Shown here: piece by piece, positions 1-6,082 of the stretch
Layout: every line of letters begins with the position of its first letter
Numbering within the stretch: position 1 is the first letter of the stretch
The notes under the pieces: generated by a model
Told to the model about the DNA's origin: nothing
Seen by the model: only the letters and a program-made list of their open reading frames with translations
Databases searched by the model: none
NCBI GenBank assembly: GCA_028873155.1
Contig: JAGWML010000061.1
Coordinates: 1 to 13,183 of the forward strand
Length of the DNA stretch: 13,183 nucleotides
Direction: 5' to 3'
From: Acidobacteriota bacterium
GTDB taxonomy: Bacteria; Acidobacteriota; Terriglobia; Terriglobales; Acidobacteriaceae
Program-made: the position numbers and the translations under genes

Positions 1-505
1 ACGCCTTGGCGACATCGAACCGACGGATCGGCGGAAATGGAACATGCGGTAACACGTGTTCGCCCCAAAATGTCAGGCCAGATGTGAGGATGCTGGGAAT
101 CGCAACACGATCCACGAAGAACGCCTGTAGAGCCGAGATAGCGAGAATGCGGCCCGGGTCTCCTGAGAGCAGATCGGCACGCGTGCAAACGAAAAAGGAA
201 CGAACGTTCGCCGTGATGCGATCAGCGAAAGCGTCCAATGTACCACGTCGGTGCGGGTGTTGCTTTCTTACTCCAGACCGGTCCTCATGATCCGAGATGG
301 TGTTGCGCACCCGGCATCTGTCCTCTGCCGTCGCTCCGTCGTGAAGGACGATCAGGAGATCGACATCCGAAATTTCAGGCGAGTAGCTTCCGGTGGCCGC
401 GCTGCCAAACAGGATCGCACTGATGATCCCGCTATCTGGGACTTCGCATGCCCGAACAACCGAAGAGATATACATCTCGACAGATGGCGAACAGTCAGGA
501 ATCAT
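1..505 (-). CDS. Nucleotidyltransferase-domain protein (DNA polymerase beta-like), C-terminus beyond window
   Basis: The minus strand is open from an ATG at 505-503 to the left edge, giving 168 codons with no stop. An in-frame TGA lies two codons before this ATG, so no longer start exists. Residues 32-52 read as a minimal nucleotidyltransferase core: FGSAATGSYSPEISDVDLL, with the Gly-Ser turn at 34-35 and the metal-binding Asp pair at 47 and 49 (GS...SDxD). Proteins with this fold transfer a nucleoside monophosphate to a protein, RNA or small-molecule acceptor. The stand-alone form is found in MNT/HEPN toxin-antitoxin pairs, aminoglycoside adenylyltransferases and many uncharacterised proteins. 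The acceptor cannot be told here. The following roughly 115 residues match no family I recognise. There is no clear Shine-Dalgarno. GC content looks lower than in the rest of the window (about 55% in one line counted), and codon choice is less biased, so the gene may be acquired. Confidence 0.8.
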   Translation of the reverse strand, partial: MIPDCSPSVEMYISSVVRACEVPDSGIISAILFGSAATGSYSPEISDVDLLIVLHDGATAEDRCRVRNTISDHEDRSGVRKQHPHRRGTLDAFADRITANVRSFFVCTRADLLSGDPGRILAISALQAFFVDRVAIPSILTSGLTFWGEHVLPHVPFPPIRRFDVAKA

Positions 506-748
506 TGCTCATATTCTACGCGGGAGAAATGGGTGCCAGAACCGGGCGTCAAGCCTCTGATCTCCAGCATCGTCTCAATTAGCGACAAATCGAGTCATTC
601 ATCGCGCAGGATTGGGCGACGGGGTGGATGATCGAATCTTTTGACTCTGAGCAACTGGGGATTTGCGGAATGCGGGGCAGGCAACATCGATGTGCTGCGA
701 TAGGGATGGCCTTAAGGGAAGGCTGCGCGGAGTGGCGCCGGGGAGAGA

Positions 749-824
749 TGGAGCCGACGGTCAGACTTGAACTGACGACCTGCTGATTACGAATCAGCTG
801 CTCTACCAACTGAGCTACGTCGGC
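749..824 (-). tRNA. tRNA-Thr (anticodon CGU)
   Basis: Read on the minus strand this is a complete cloverleaf. The acceptor arm GCCGACG pairs with CGTCGGC. The D arm is GCTC/GAGC and the anticodon stem is GCTGA/TCAGC around the loop TTCGTAA, giving anticodon CGT, which reads threonine codon ACG. The variable loop has five bases and the T arm is GTCAG-TTCAAGT-CTGAC. The discriminator is T, and CCA follows directly, so the CCA end is encoded. Length is 76 nt with CCA. All stems are perfectly paired, so the gene looks functional. Confidence 0.97.
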
Positions 825-837
825 GGCTTCCTTCCCG

Positions 838-866
838 ATTGTATCGTTCGGTGCGCCTCCGGTAAA
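838..866 (-). promoter_or_regulatory. Predicted sigma70-type promoter of tRNA-Thr
   Basis: On the minus strand, TTTACC (866-861) is followed by a 17-nt spacer and TACAAT (843-838). The -10 matches the consensus at five of six positions and the -35 at four of six. Transcription would start near 831, about 7 nt before the mature tRNA 5' end, which is a normal short tRNA leader. Confidence 0.55.
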
Positions 867-880
867 GTTGTGCGGAGGCG
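854..880. repeat. Inverted repeat upstream of the 81-aa membrane protein gene
   Basis: CGCCTCCG (854-861) and CGGAGGCG (873-880) are perfect 8-bp arms around 11 nt, extendable by about three weaker pairs. The repeat overlaps the -35 of the tRNA promoter and lies 50 nt before the start at 930. It could be a leader hairpin of the rightward mRNA or an operator between two divergent units. In GC-rich DNA chance is also possible. Confidence 0.35.
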
Positions 881-929
881 TGCGCAGCGGCGCCATGCGT
901 CGTCTGCGCGCGGAGGTGAAGCACGAGTC

Positions 930-1175
930 ATGGACCAGACTATCCAGCTTGCGTTCCGGATTGCGATTGTGTGGTCGGCGGGTTTTCTGGTGGCCGTCGG
1001 TGTGCGCGCTCTGCTGCCGGATCAGGCCGGGATTAGTCTGGGCAGCGCCGAAGGCAGCCTGTTTCTCTCCTACAGCAAGATCGGCTTCTGGACCTGCCTG
1101 CTGGCAGCGCTGACGGTCACGGGGCTGGTGGTTTACCGCGCCATGATGGCGGATTTTGGCAGCACAATCCGGTAA
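930..1175 (+). CDS. Small two-helix membrane protein, function unknown
   Basis: This is an 81-residue protein. The ATG at 930 is chosen because GGAGGTG at 912-918 is a strong ribosome-binding site about 11 nt upstream. A longer in-frame start at 870 adds only an Arg/Ala-rich stretch and has no such site. Two hydrophobic segments are visible, at about residues 7-25 (LAFRIAIVWSAGFLVAVGV) and 49-70 (FWTCLLAALTVTGLVVY). A short polar loop containing DQAGISLGSAEG joins them. The protein is probably an inner-membrane protein. I recognise no family or catalytic motif. It stands alone, divergent from tRNA-Thr, and no downstream partner on this strand lies within 1.6 kb. Confidence 0.7.
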   Translation: MDQTIQLAFRIAIVWSAGFLVAVGVRALLPDQAGISLGSAEGSLFLSYSKIGFWTCLLAALTVTGLVVYRAMMADFGSTIR

Positions 1176-1205
1176 GTCCAACGCGAATGGAGCGTTTCTG
1201 GGTCC

Positions 1206-1241
1206 AAAAACGGAAAGAGCCGCCCGGCAACAGGGCAGCTC
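1206..1241 (-). terminator. Rho-independent terminator of the candidate small RNA
   Basis: On the minus strand, GAGCTGCCC (1241-1233) pairs with GGGCGGCTC (1225-1217) over nine base pairs, one of them G-U, around a 7-nt loop. The U-rich tail TTTCCGTTTTT follows (1216-1206). The tail lies only on the minus-strand side, so the terminator is directional and does not serve the rightward gene ending at 1175. Confidence 0.75.
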
Positions 1242-1291
1242 CTTCCTCAGGGAGAATAGTTCCAACGGAGGCAAAACCATCAGAACTTTCT
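1206..1291 (-). ncRNA. Candidate small RNA, about 86 nt, unassigned
   Basis: On the minus strand a near-consensus promoter (1326-1298) is followed by a short transcribed region and a strong intrinsic terminator (1241-1206). No gene lies between them. The predicted RNA runs from about 1291 to 1206. It contains a small 5' hairpin (CAGA-AAGT-TCTG) and two pyrimidine-rich, potentially single-stranded patches, GCCTCC and TTCTCCC, which resemble anti-Shine-Dalgarno seed regions in known regulatory RNAs. A GGAAGGAG stretch follows that can pair with the CTCC part of the second patch. The 3' end is the GC-rich terminator stem. Reading frames through it are neither conserved-looking nor preceded by a ribosome-binding site. 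It is not long enough for 6S RNA and I cannot place it in a known RNA family. Acidobacterial motif RNAs such as Acido-1 are possibilities that I cannot test here. Confidence 0.6.
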
Positions 1292-1297
1292 GGCTGC

Positions 1298-1326
1298 ATA
1301 GTAGGGGCCGTAGGGCGGAGTGTCAA
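1298..1326 (-). promoter_or_regulatory. Near-consensus sigma70 promoter of the candidate small RNA
   Basis: On the minus strand, TTGACA (1326-1321) matches the -35 consensus perfectly. After exactly 17 nt comes TACTAT (1303-1298), a five-of-six -10. The 50 bases upstream (1327-1376) are clearly AT-rich in an otherwise GC-rich window and could act as an UP element. This is the best promoter in the window. Confidence 0.75.
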
Positions 1327-1431
1327 GGATAAATCAGAAAAGAAATAAGGCATTACTTTTCAGATAGATACAATCGAACGGGCCAGCCGTCACCTGCTAT
1401 TTTCTTCGCTCTTTGTTTCCCTTTCAGAATG

Positions 1432-1461
1432 CCGGAATTGTGGGGAATTCCGGGGTTTTCT
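1432..1461 (+). terminator. Hairpin with T-rich tail, possible terminator between convergent units
   Basis: CCGGAATT (1432-1439) and AATTCCGG (1446-1453) form a perfect 8-bp stem around GTGGGG, followed by GGTTTTCTT. The tail favours rightward termination, for transcripts from the gene ending at 1175. It lies 92 nt past the leftward stop at 1545, so it may also serve that gene, but there is no T-run on that side. The stem is AT-rich in its lower loop-proximal half, so strength is uncertain. The rest of 1176-1544 holds only the small-RNA unit and an AT-rich stretch. Confidence 0.4.
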
Positions 1462-1544
1462 TCGGGTTTAGGACCCATTTTCCACAGGCCGAGAGCGCTC
1501 CTGAGGGCCGGGGAGGTGCCGGGGATGGTGCGTCGTGCAGCGCG

Positions 1545-2750
1545 TTACTTTTCCAGGTTGAGGCGAATGAACTCGGTCTCATAGACCGATGAGGCGGGCT
1601 TGCCGCGGGCGATGCGATAGAGGGCGCGTCCGCCGCCGAGGAAGAGGCCCAGCAGGATGGCCGCGGCCGAGCCGATGAGGACGATTGTGGCGATGCCGAG
1701 GAGCAGGCGTCCGGTCTTGGCGACTTCTGACTCGCTGGGCAGCGGAATGGCGGTGAGCTGGTCCTGGTAATTGACCATCTCGATCAGCTTGTGGCTCTCA
1801 TCGGGAATGGCGTCTCCGCTGACAAGTGCGACGATGGGTCCGCTGCGGCGCACCTCGAGCGATGCCACGTCGGAGTCCTGCAGGGGCTTGGGCCATGCGG
1901 GCCGCGCCTGGCTACCGGCCTTGACGTAGGCGCGAATCTTCTCTTCCTGCGCGGCGGCCATCTGCGGCGTGGGGTAGTCGATGAGCGTGAGCGTGGCGGG
2001 CCCGGAGGACAGCGAGTAGTTGGCGGTGACGGTCTCTGCGCCGAGGTCGAACTGGACGAGCGACGGAGGCAGCACCCCACCCGCGCCTGCGTAGCCGGCA
2101 GGGCCAAGAGCGTAGTGGGTGGTCTGCTTGTCGAGCGAGCCCTGAGGCAGATTGGCGAGGATGGGCGGGGCGATGGCCTTGTTGCCGCGCGGCGTGGGGA
2201 GCTGGTGCGCGAGCGAACGCATCTCAGCGGCGGACATGGGCGTGATGGTGGAGAACGTTGCGTCGACGACGGTGTCACCCTGCCAGAAGAGGACGCGGTT
2301 GTGATTGGAGGTGGCGCCTGCGCCGATGTCCTCTTTCGGCCATCCATTCTGGCGGTAGAAGGTGTAGGCCCCGTAGGCGCCGCTCTCATCGGTGAAGCGC
2401 AGGGCGCGAACGGTGAGAGTGTCGCCGTCGCGCTTGTAGGTGGCAGAGGCGCCGTAGCTGAGGTCATACTCCTTGAGCGCGGAGGCACTGGCGGGGTCAG
2501 CCTGCGCGGGGTCAGTGAGCGGAGTCGCGGAACCGCTGAGAACCCAGCCGGAGAAGACGCCGGGCAGCAGCGCCTTGGCTTTGGCGGCAGCCGGAACGGG
2601 AACATCGACAGTGACGGCCGAGGGCTTGTGAGACGCAGGGGCTTGAGACGCTGACTGGCGAGGCTGGGTCTGGCCGTGGCCGGCAAACCAGGCGGCACTG
2701 CAAAGGAGACAGGAGGTGACATAGCAGGCCCGTATGGCAAACTTCCGCAT
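1545..2750 (-). CDS. DUF6599 family exported, membrane-anchored protein
   Basis: This is a 401-residue protein. A GGAG 7 nt before the ATG at 2750 supports the start. Residues 1-28 look like a signal peptide (basic start, then YVTSCLLCSAAWFA). A Pro/Ala/Ser/Gln-rich linker follows to about residue 56. The domain begins with ALLPGVFSGWVLSG and continues with a tract on tested gain and loss of form: YGAYTFYRQNGWPKE and, later, YPTPQMAAAQEEKIRAY. I recognise this pattern as DUF6599, a family seen mainly in Acidobacteriota and without known function. A single strong hydrophobic helix at about 349-374 lies near the C-terminus and is followed by a basic segment, RALYRIARGK. The bulk is therefore probably extracytoplasmic with a short cytoplasmic tail. 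The gene is divergent from the LOG-family gene and shares a 71-nt spacer with it. Confidence 0.75.
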   Translation of the reverse strand: MRKFAIRACYVTSCLLCSAAWFAGHGQTQPRQSASQAPASHKPSAVTVDVPVPAAAKAKALLPGVFSGWVLSGSATPLTDPAQADPASASALKEYDLSYGASATYKRDGDTLTVRALRFTDESGAYGAYTFYRQNGWPKEDIGAGATSNHNRVLFWQGDTVVDATFSTITPMSAAEMRSLAHQLPTPRGNKAIAPPILANLPQGSLDKQTTHYALGPAGYAGAGGVLPPSLVQFDLGAETVTANYSLSSGPATLTLIDYPTPQMAAAQEEKIRAYVKAGSQARPAWPKPLQDSDVASLEVRRSGPIVALVSGDAIPDESHKLIEMVNYQDQLTAIPLPSESEVAKTGRLLLGIATIVLIGSAAAILLGLFLGGGRALYRIARGKPASSVYETEFIRLNLEK

Positions 2751-2821
2751 CGATAGACTCCAATCTTAAGGGTACACGCTGGCGGGGGATGAGTGTGCCG
2801 GGGCGCTATGCTGAAGGCACG

Positions 2822-3382
2822 ATGAGCGAGAGTGCAGGCAACATCCGGCGCGTGGCGGTGTACTGCGGGTCGGCGAGTGGAACCGACCCAATCTATCTTG
2901 AGGAAGCGCGAGCGCTGGGCGCGGCCATTGCCGCGGCGGGGATGGGGCTTGTGTACGGCGGGGCGAGCGTGGGGCTCATGGGGGCGGTGGCCGACGCGGC
3001 GCTGGAGGGCGGCGCAGAGGTGATTGGCGTGCTGCCCGAGGTGCTGGCGGGCAGCGAGATTGCGCATACGGGATTGACGCGGCTGGAACAAGTTCCCACG
3101 ATGCACGCGCGCAAGGCGCGCATGGTGAAGCTGGCCGATGCGTTTCTGATCTTGCCCGGCGGTTATGGAACGCTGGACGAGATGATGGAGATTGTGACCT
3201 GGGCGCAGTTGAAGATTCATGCCAAGCCGTGCGTGCTGATCAATACCACGGGGTACTGGAACGGGCTGCTCGATTTTCTGGACACGGCGGTGCTGGAAGG
3301 CTTTCTGAAGGCGCAGAATCGCGCTCTGCTGCGCGTGGCGGGGAATGCGGCGGAGGCGCTGGAGATGCTGGCGGAGCTGTGA
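2822..3382 (+). CDS. LOG family protein (TIGR00730, cytokinin-type phosphoribohydrolase)
   Basis: The protein has 186 residues from the ATG at 2822. It has a Rossmann-like fold signature: RVAVYCGSASG (10-20), the glycine-rich LVYGGASVGLMG (43-54), MHARKARM (94-101) and the family hallmark PGGYGTLDE (112-120). The Arg of the MHxRK motif and the Glu of PGGxGTxxE are the active-site residues in characterised LOG enzymes. Those enzymes hydrolyse nucleoside 5'-monophosphates such as AMP or cytokinin ribotides to base plus ribose 5-phosphate. The protein is cytoplasmic. An in-frame ATG at 2789 sits directly against its only G-run with no spacing. The 2822 start has GAAGG 4 nt upstream, which is short but better, and it gives the usual family N-terminus. 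In bacteria the physiological substrate is usually unknown, so I give no gene symbol. Confidence 0.9.
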   Translation: MSESAGNIRRVAVYCGSASGTDPIYLEEARALGAAIAAAGMGLVYGGASVGLMGAVADAALEGGAEVIGVLPEVLAGSEIAHTGLTRLEQVPTMHARKARMVKLADAFLILPGGYGTLDEMMEIVTWAQLKIHAKPCVLINTTGYWNGLLDFLDTAVLEGFLKAQNRALLRVAGNAAEALEMLAEL

Positions 3383-3414
3383 GGACACTGGCCCGGATTG
3401 CATCGAAGGCTGGA

Positions 3415-3420
3415 CTATAA
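3415..3420 (+). promoter_or_regulatory. Consensus -10 box upstream of ssb
   Basis: A perfect TATAAT lies 33 nt after the LOG-family stop. A start near 3427 would give ssb a leader of about 100 nt. No good -35 is visible at 16-18 nt spacing, so the promoter call rests on the -10 alone. It would make ssb independent of the upstream gene. Confidence 0.45.
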
Positions 3421-3526
3421 TCAAGCTTCCGGTTTGCGGATGGTTGGATGCCCGCGATGCAGCGCGCGGCTGCGTACGCGAAGTGTCCGGTGAATCAAAA
3501 AAGCGGATGGATGGGAGAACGCGAAG

Positions 3527-3997
3527 ATGGCGAAATCAGTGAACAAGGTGATTCTGCTGGGGAACGTGGGAAAGGACCCGGAGATTCGCTCGACGGCTGG
3601 CGGAACCATGGTGGCAAGTTTCACGCTGGCCACGACGGACCGCCAGAAGGATGCCCAGGGCAACTGGCAGGACAAGACCGAGTGGCACAACCTGAAAGCG
3701 TTCAATCGCACGGCTGAGATTATTCGCGATTATGTGAAGAAGGGCTCAAAGCTGTATATCGAGGGCAAGATTACGACCAACAGCTGGGAAGACAAGGAGA
3801 CCAAGGCGAAGCGCTACCGCACGGAGATCCTGGTCAATGATTTGTCGCTGCTCTCGGGGCGCGAGGAAGGCTCGGGCGGCTACAGCCGCAGCGCCGGTTC
3901 GTCCAGCCCGACGGCCAGCTTCGATCAGCGTCCCGCAGCGGGGCAGGACGACTACGCGCAGGCGCCGGAGATCTCAGACGACGATATCCCGTTCTAA
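3527..3997 (+). CDS. ssb: Single-stranded DNA-binding protein SSB
   Basis: The 156-residue protein has the classic bacterial SSB layout. An OB-fold occupies about residues 1-108, beginning SVNKVILLGNVGKDPEIR and containing TEWHNLKAFN (51-60) and GSKLYIEGKI (73-82). A Gly/Ser/Gln-rich disordered linker spans about 111-147. The acidic tail ends in DDDIPF, the docking peptide for DNA repair and replication partners. It coats single-stranded DNA as a homotetramer during replication, recombination and repair. GGGAG at 3513-3517, 9 nt before the ATG, supports the start. Length and all key parts are normal for the family. It is followed by the amidotransferase gene 129 nt later, which probably has its own promoter. 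Confidence 0.97.
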   Translation: MAKSVNKVILLGNVGKDPEIRSTAGGTMVASFTLATTDRQKDAQGNWQDKTEWHNLKAFNRTAEIIRDYVKKGSKLYIEGKITTNSWEDKETKAKRYRTEILVNDLSLLSGREEGSGGYSRSAGSSSPTASFDQRPAAGQDDYAQAPEISDDDIPF

Positions 3998-4068
3998 TGG
4001 GCGGGAAGAACCGGCTGGCGCCCCGAGCAGAAAGGAAGTTCTATTAGACGACAGATTGCGGAGGAAGA

Positions 4069-4098
4069 TTACAAATCCCGCAAGAAATCGTCAATAAT
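4069..4098 (+). promoter_or_regulatory. Possible promoter of the amidotransferase gene
   Basis: TTACAA (4069-4074) is separated by 18 nt from AATAAT (4093-4098), within the only AT-rich patch of the 129-nt gap between ssb and the amidotransferase gene. The -35 matches four of six consensus bases and the -10 five of six. Transcription would begin near 4105, leaving about 22 nt of leader that includes the GGAG ribosome-binding site at 4117-4120. Confidence 0.4.
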
Positions 4099-4126
4099 AG
4101 TAGAAACCTTTCCCATGGAGCGCGCG

Positions 4127-6082
4127 ATGTGTGGCATAGCAGGGCATACACACGTACGACGTAGTGTCTCCTCCGGGGTCCTGACGGAGGCTGTTGGCGC
4201 AATTCGGCATCGCGGGCCCGACCAGCGAGGAATCTTCCGCACCGCGCATGTCTCCCTTGGCGCCACCCGTTTGCGGATTCAGGATCTGACTGGCGGTGAT
4301 CAGCCGTTCCACAGCGCGGATGGGAACGCAACCGTCGTCTTTAATGGAGAGATCTACAACCAGCGCGAGCTGCGGACCGAGCTCGAAGCGATGGGCCGCG
4401 TCTTCCGCACGCATTGCGATACAGAGGTGGTGCTGGAGGCATATCTCGCCTGGGGCGAGGAATGCTTTGCGCGCCTGCGCGGCATGTTTGCCATCGCCAT
4501 CTGGAGCGAGCCGGAGCGTAGGCTGGTGCTGGCGCGCGATCGCATGGGCATCAAGCCGCTCTACGTTTGCGAACATCGTGGCGAGCTGTACTTTGGTTCC
4601 GAGCTGAAGTGCATCTTTGCCGATCCGGATATTCCGCGGCGCATGGACCTGAACGGGCTGAACTGCTACCTGAGCCTCAATTATGTGCCGGGGCCGTGGA
4701 CGCTGGTCGAGGGCATCCGCAAGCTGATGCCGGGCCACATGCTGGAATGGCATCGCGGGGTGGCGACACAGCGGCCCTATGTGGAGGTCGCCCAGCGCGG
4801 GCAGGAACCGCGCACCATGGAGGAAGCCTGCGAGGAACTGGACGGACTGATGCGCAAGGCCGTTTCCGAACAGCTTGTCTCCGATGTTCCGCTGGGTGTG
4901 TGGCTGAGTGGCGGACTGGACTCGTCGGCGTTGACGCACTACGCTTCGCAGGTTTACCCAGGCAAGCTCAAGACGTTTTCCATCACGTTCCGGGGCCGGT
5001 CGTTCGATGAGGGTCAATACATTCGGTCCGTCAGCCGTCACTTTGGAACCGATCATACCGAGCTGGACTTGAATGAAGACTCCAACCTTGCGGACGTGAT
5101 CGGCGAGATGCCGTATTACTCCGACGAGCCCAGCGCCGACGCGGGGGCTGTGCCGGTCTGGTACCTGGCGGCGATGAGCCGGCGGGATGTGACGGTGGCG
5201 CTCAGCGGCGAAGGCGCCGATGAACTTTTCGGCGGCTACCTGACCTACCAGGCGGACCGCTACAACCGGGGCTTTTCCATGCTGCCGCGGCGGTTGCGCG
5301 CGACGGCGCTCAAAGCGGCTCGCCGTCTGCCCGCATCCGACGAAAAGATTGGGTTTGACTATAAGCTCCAGCGGTTCTTGCAGGGGTCTCTGCTGTCGCC
5401 GGACGTAGCCCACGTGTTCTGGAACGGCACGTTCAGCGAACAAGAGAAGCGCGGCCTGTTTGCCTACGCGAATGCCGCCCCCATGTGGCATGTGGTGAGT
5501 CAGATGGCACCGGGGCGCGGCTTCGAGCGGTATCTGGATTTTGACCAGCGCTATTCGTTACCAGACGGACTGCTCTACAAGGTGGACCGCATGAGCATGG
5601 CGCATGCCGTGGAGGTGCGCCCGCCGTTTCTGGATGAGAGGATTGTCGAGTTCTCCGCGCGGCTGCCAGCCCGGTTCAAGATCTCCGGGCGGGAGACGAA
5701 GGTGGTTCTGCGGCGCCTTATGCAGAATACGCTGCCGGCTGCAATCCTGCGCCGGCCCAAGACCGGCTTCGATATTCCGGTGCATGACTGGCTGCGCGGC
5801 GTGCTGCGCCCGCTACTGCTGGATACGCTGCACGAGAGTGCGGTGGGGGAGTCCGGCCTGTTTCACTGGCCTGTGCTGAAGTGCCTGCTGAATGAGCACC
5901 TAGAACGCAAGGCCAACTGGGGGTACCATCTATGGGGTTTGCTGACCCTGATGCTTTGGATGCGGCGGTGGAAGGTGGAAGCGCCGGCAACGACGCCGAT
6001 GACGGCCGCCGATCCGGAAGAGTATCTGGCGGCGCTCTCGTTGCCCTGTCAGGCTGCCTCGTATTCTGCGCCAATATCCTGA
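4127..6082 (+). CDS. Glutamine-dependent asparagine synthase / AsnB-type amidotransferase
   Basis: The protein has 651 residues. The ATG at 4127 is chosen over 4115 because class II amidotransferases need Cys at position 2 as the N-terminal nucleophile (MCGIAG), and GGAG at 4117-4120 lies 6 nt before it. The glutaminase domain (about 1-215) has RHRGPDQRG (27-35) and NGEIYN (73-78). The ATP-pyrophosphatase synthetase domain has the P-loop SGGLDSS (261-267) and SGEGADELFGGY (360-371), and later DRMSMAHAVEVRPPFLD (487-503). It transfers ammonia from glutamine to an aspartate-type or other carboxylate activated by ATP. The length is closer to the roughly 630-aa forms found in exopolysaccharide or exosortase-linked clusters than to the 554-aa E. 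coli AsnB. A membrane glycosyltransferase gene follows, so the true acceptor may be a glycan or lipid precursor rather than free aspartate. Residues after about 616 are not typical and lie in the overlap with the next gene. Confidence 0.9.
   Translation: MCGIAGHTHVRRSVSSGVLTEAVGAIRHRGPDQRGIFRTAHVSLGATRLRIQDLTGGDQPFHSADGNATVVFNGEIYNQRELRTELEAMGRVFRTHCDTEVVLEAYLAWGEECFARLRGMFAIAIWSEPERRLVLARDRMGIKPLYVCEHRGELYFGSELKCIFADPDIPRRMDLNGLNCYLSLNYVPGPWTLVEGIRKLMPGHMLEWHRGVATQRPYVEVAQRGQEPRTMEEACEELDGLMRKAVSEQLVSDVPLGVWLSGGLDSSALTHYASQVYPGKLKTFSITFRGRSFDEGQYIRSVSRHFGTDHTELDLNEDSNLADVIGEMPYYSDEPSADAGAVPVWYLAAMSRRDVTVALSGEGADELFGGYLTYQADRYNRGFSMLPRRLRATALKAARRLPASDEKIGFDYKLQRFLQGSLLSPDVAHVFWNGTFSEQEKRGLFAYANAAPMWHVVSQMAPGRGFERYLDFDQRYSLPDGLLYKVDRMSMAHAVEVRPPFLDERIVEFSARLPARFKISGRETKVVLRRLMQNTLPAAILRRPKTGFDIPVHDWLRGVLRPLLLDTLHESAVGESGLFHWPVLKCLLNEHLERKANWGYHLWGLLTLMLWMRRWKVEAPATTPMTAADPEEYLAALSLPCQAASYSAPIS

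Noticed and set aside
513..560. A promoter for the nucleotidyltransferase using TTGACG (about 552-547) and TAGAAT (518-513) on the minus strand.
   Set aside because: The spacer is 28 nt, far too long. The TAGAAT alone, 7 nt before the start codon, is not enough for a call.
506..748. The 243-nt stretch between the nucleotidyltransferase start and the tRNA 3' end, searched for a terminator or attachment-site repeat.
   Set aside because: I see no stem with a T-run after the tRNA, no copy of the tRNA 3' end, and no supported gene.
579..1280. A 233-codon open frame on the minus strand.
   Set aside because: It reads straight through tRNA-Thr (giving the well-known false peptide DVAQLVEQLIRNQQVVSSS) and through the small-RNA unit. 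It has no family and no ribosome-binding site.
1784..3424. A 546-codon open frame on the minus strand.
   Set aside because: It runs out of frame through the DUF6599 gene and antisense to the LOG gene. Its Arg/Pro/Ser-rich composition is typical of a shadow.
4115..4126. The earlier ATG of the amidotransferase, giving MERAMCGIAG.
   Set aside because: The nucleophilic Cys must be residue 2, and the GGAG overlapping this ATG is the ribosome-binding site of the ATG at 4127.
4091..5491. A 466-codon open frame on the minus strand.
   Set aside because: It is antisense to the amidotransferase gene, whose catalytic motifs are all intact. The frame is His/Arg/Gln-rich shadow sequence.
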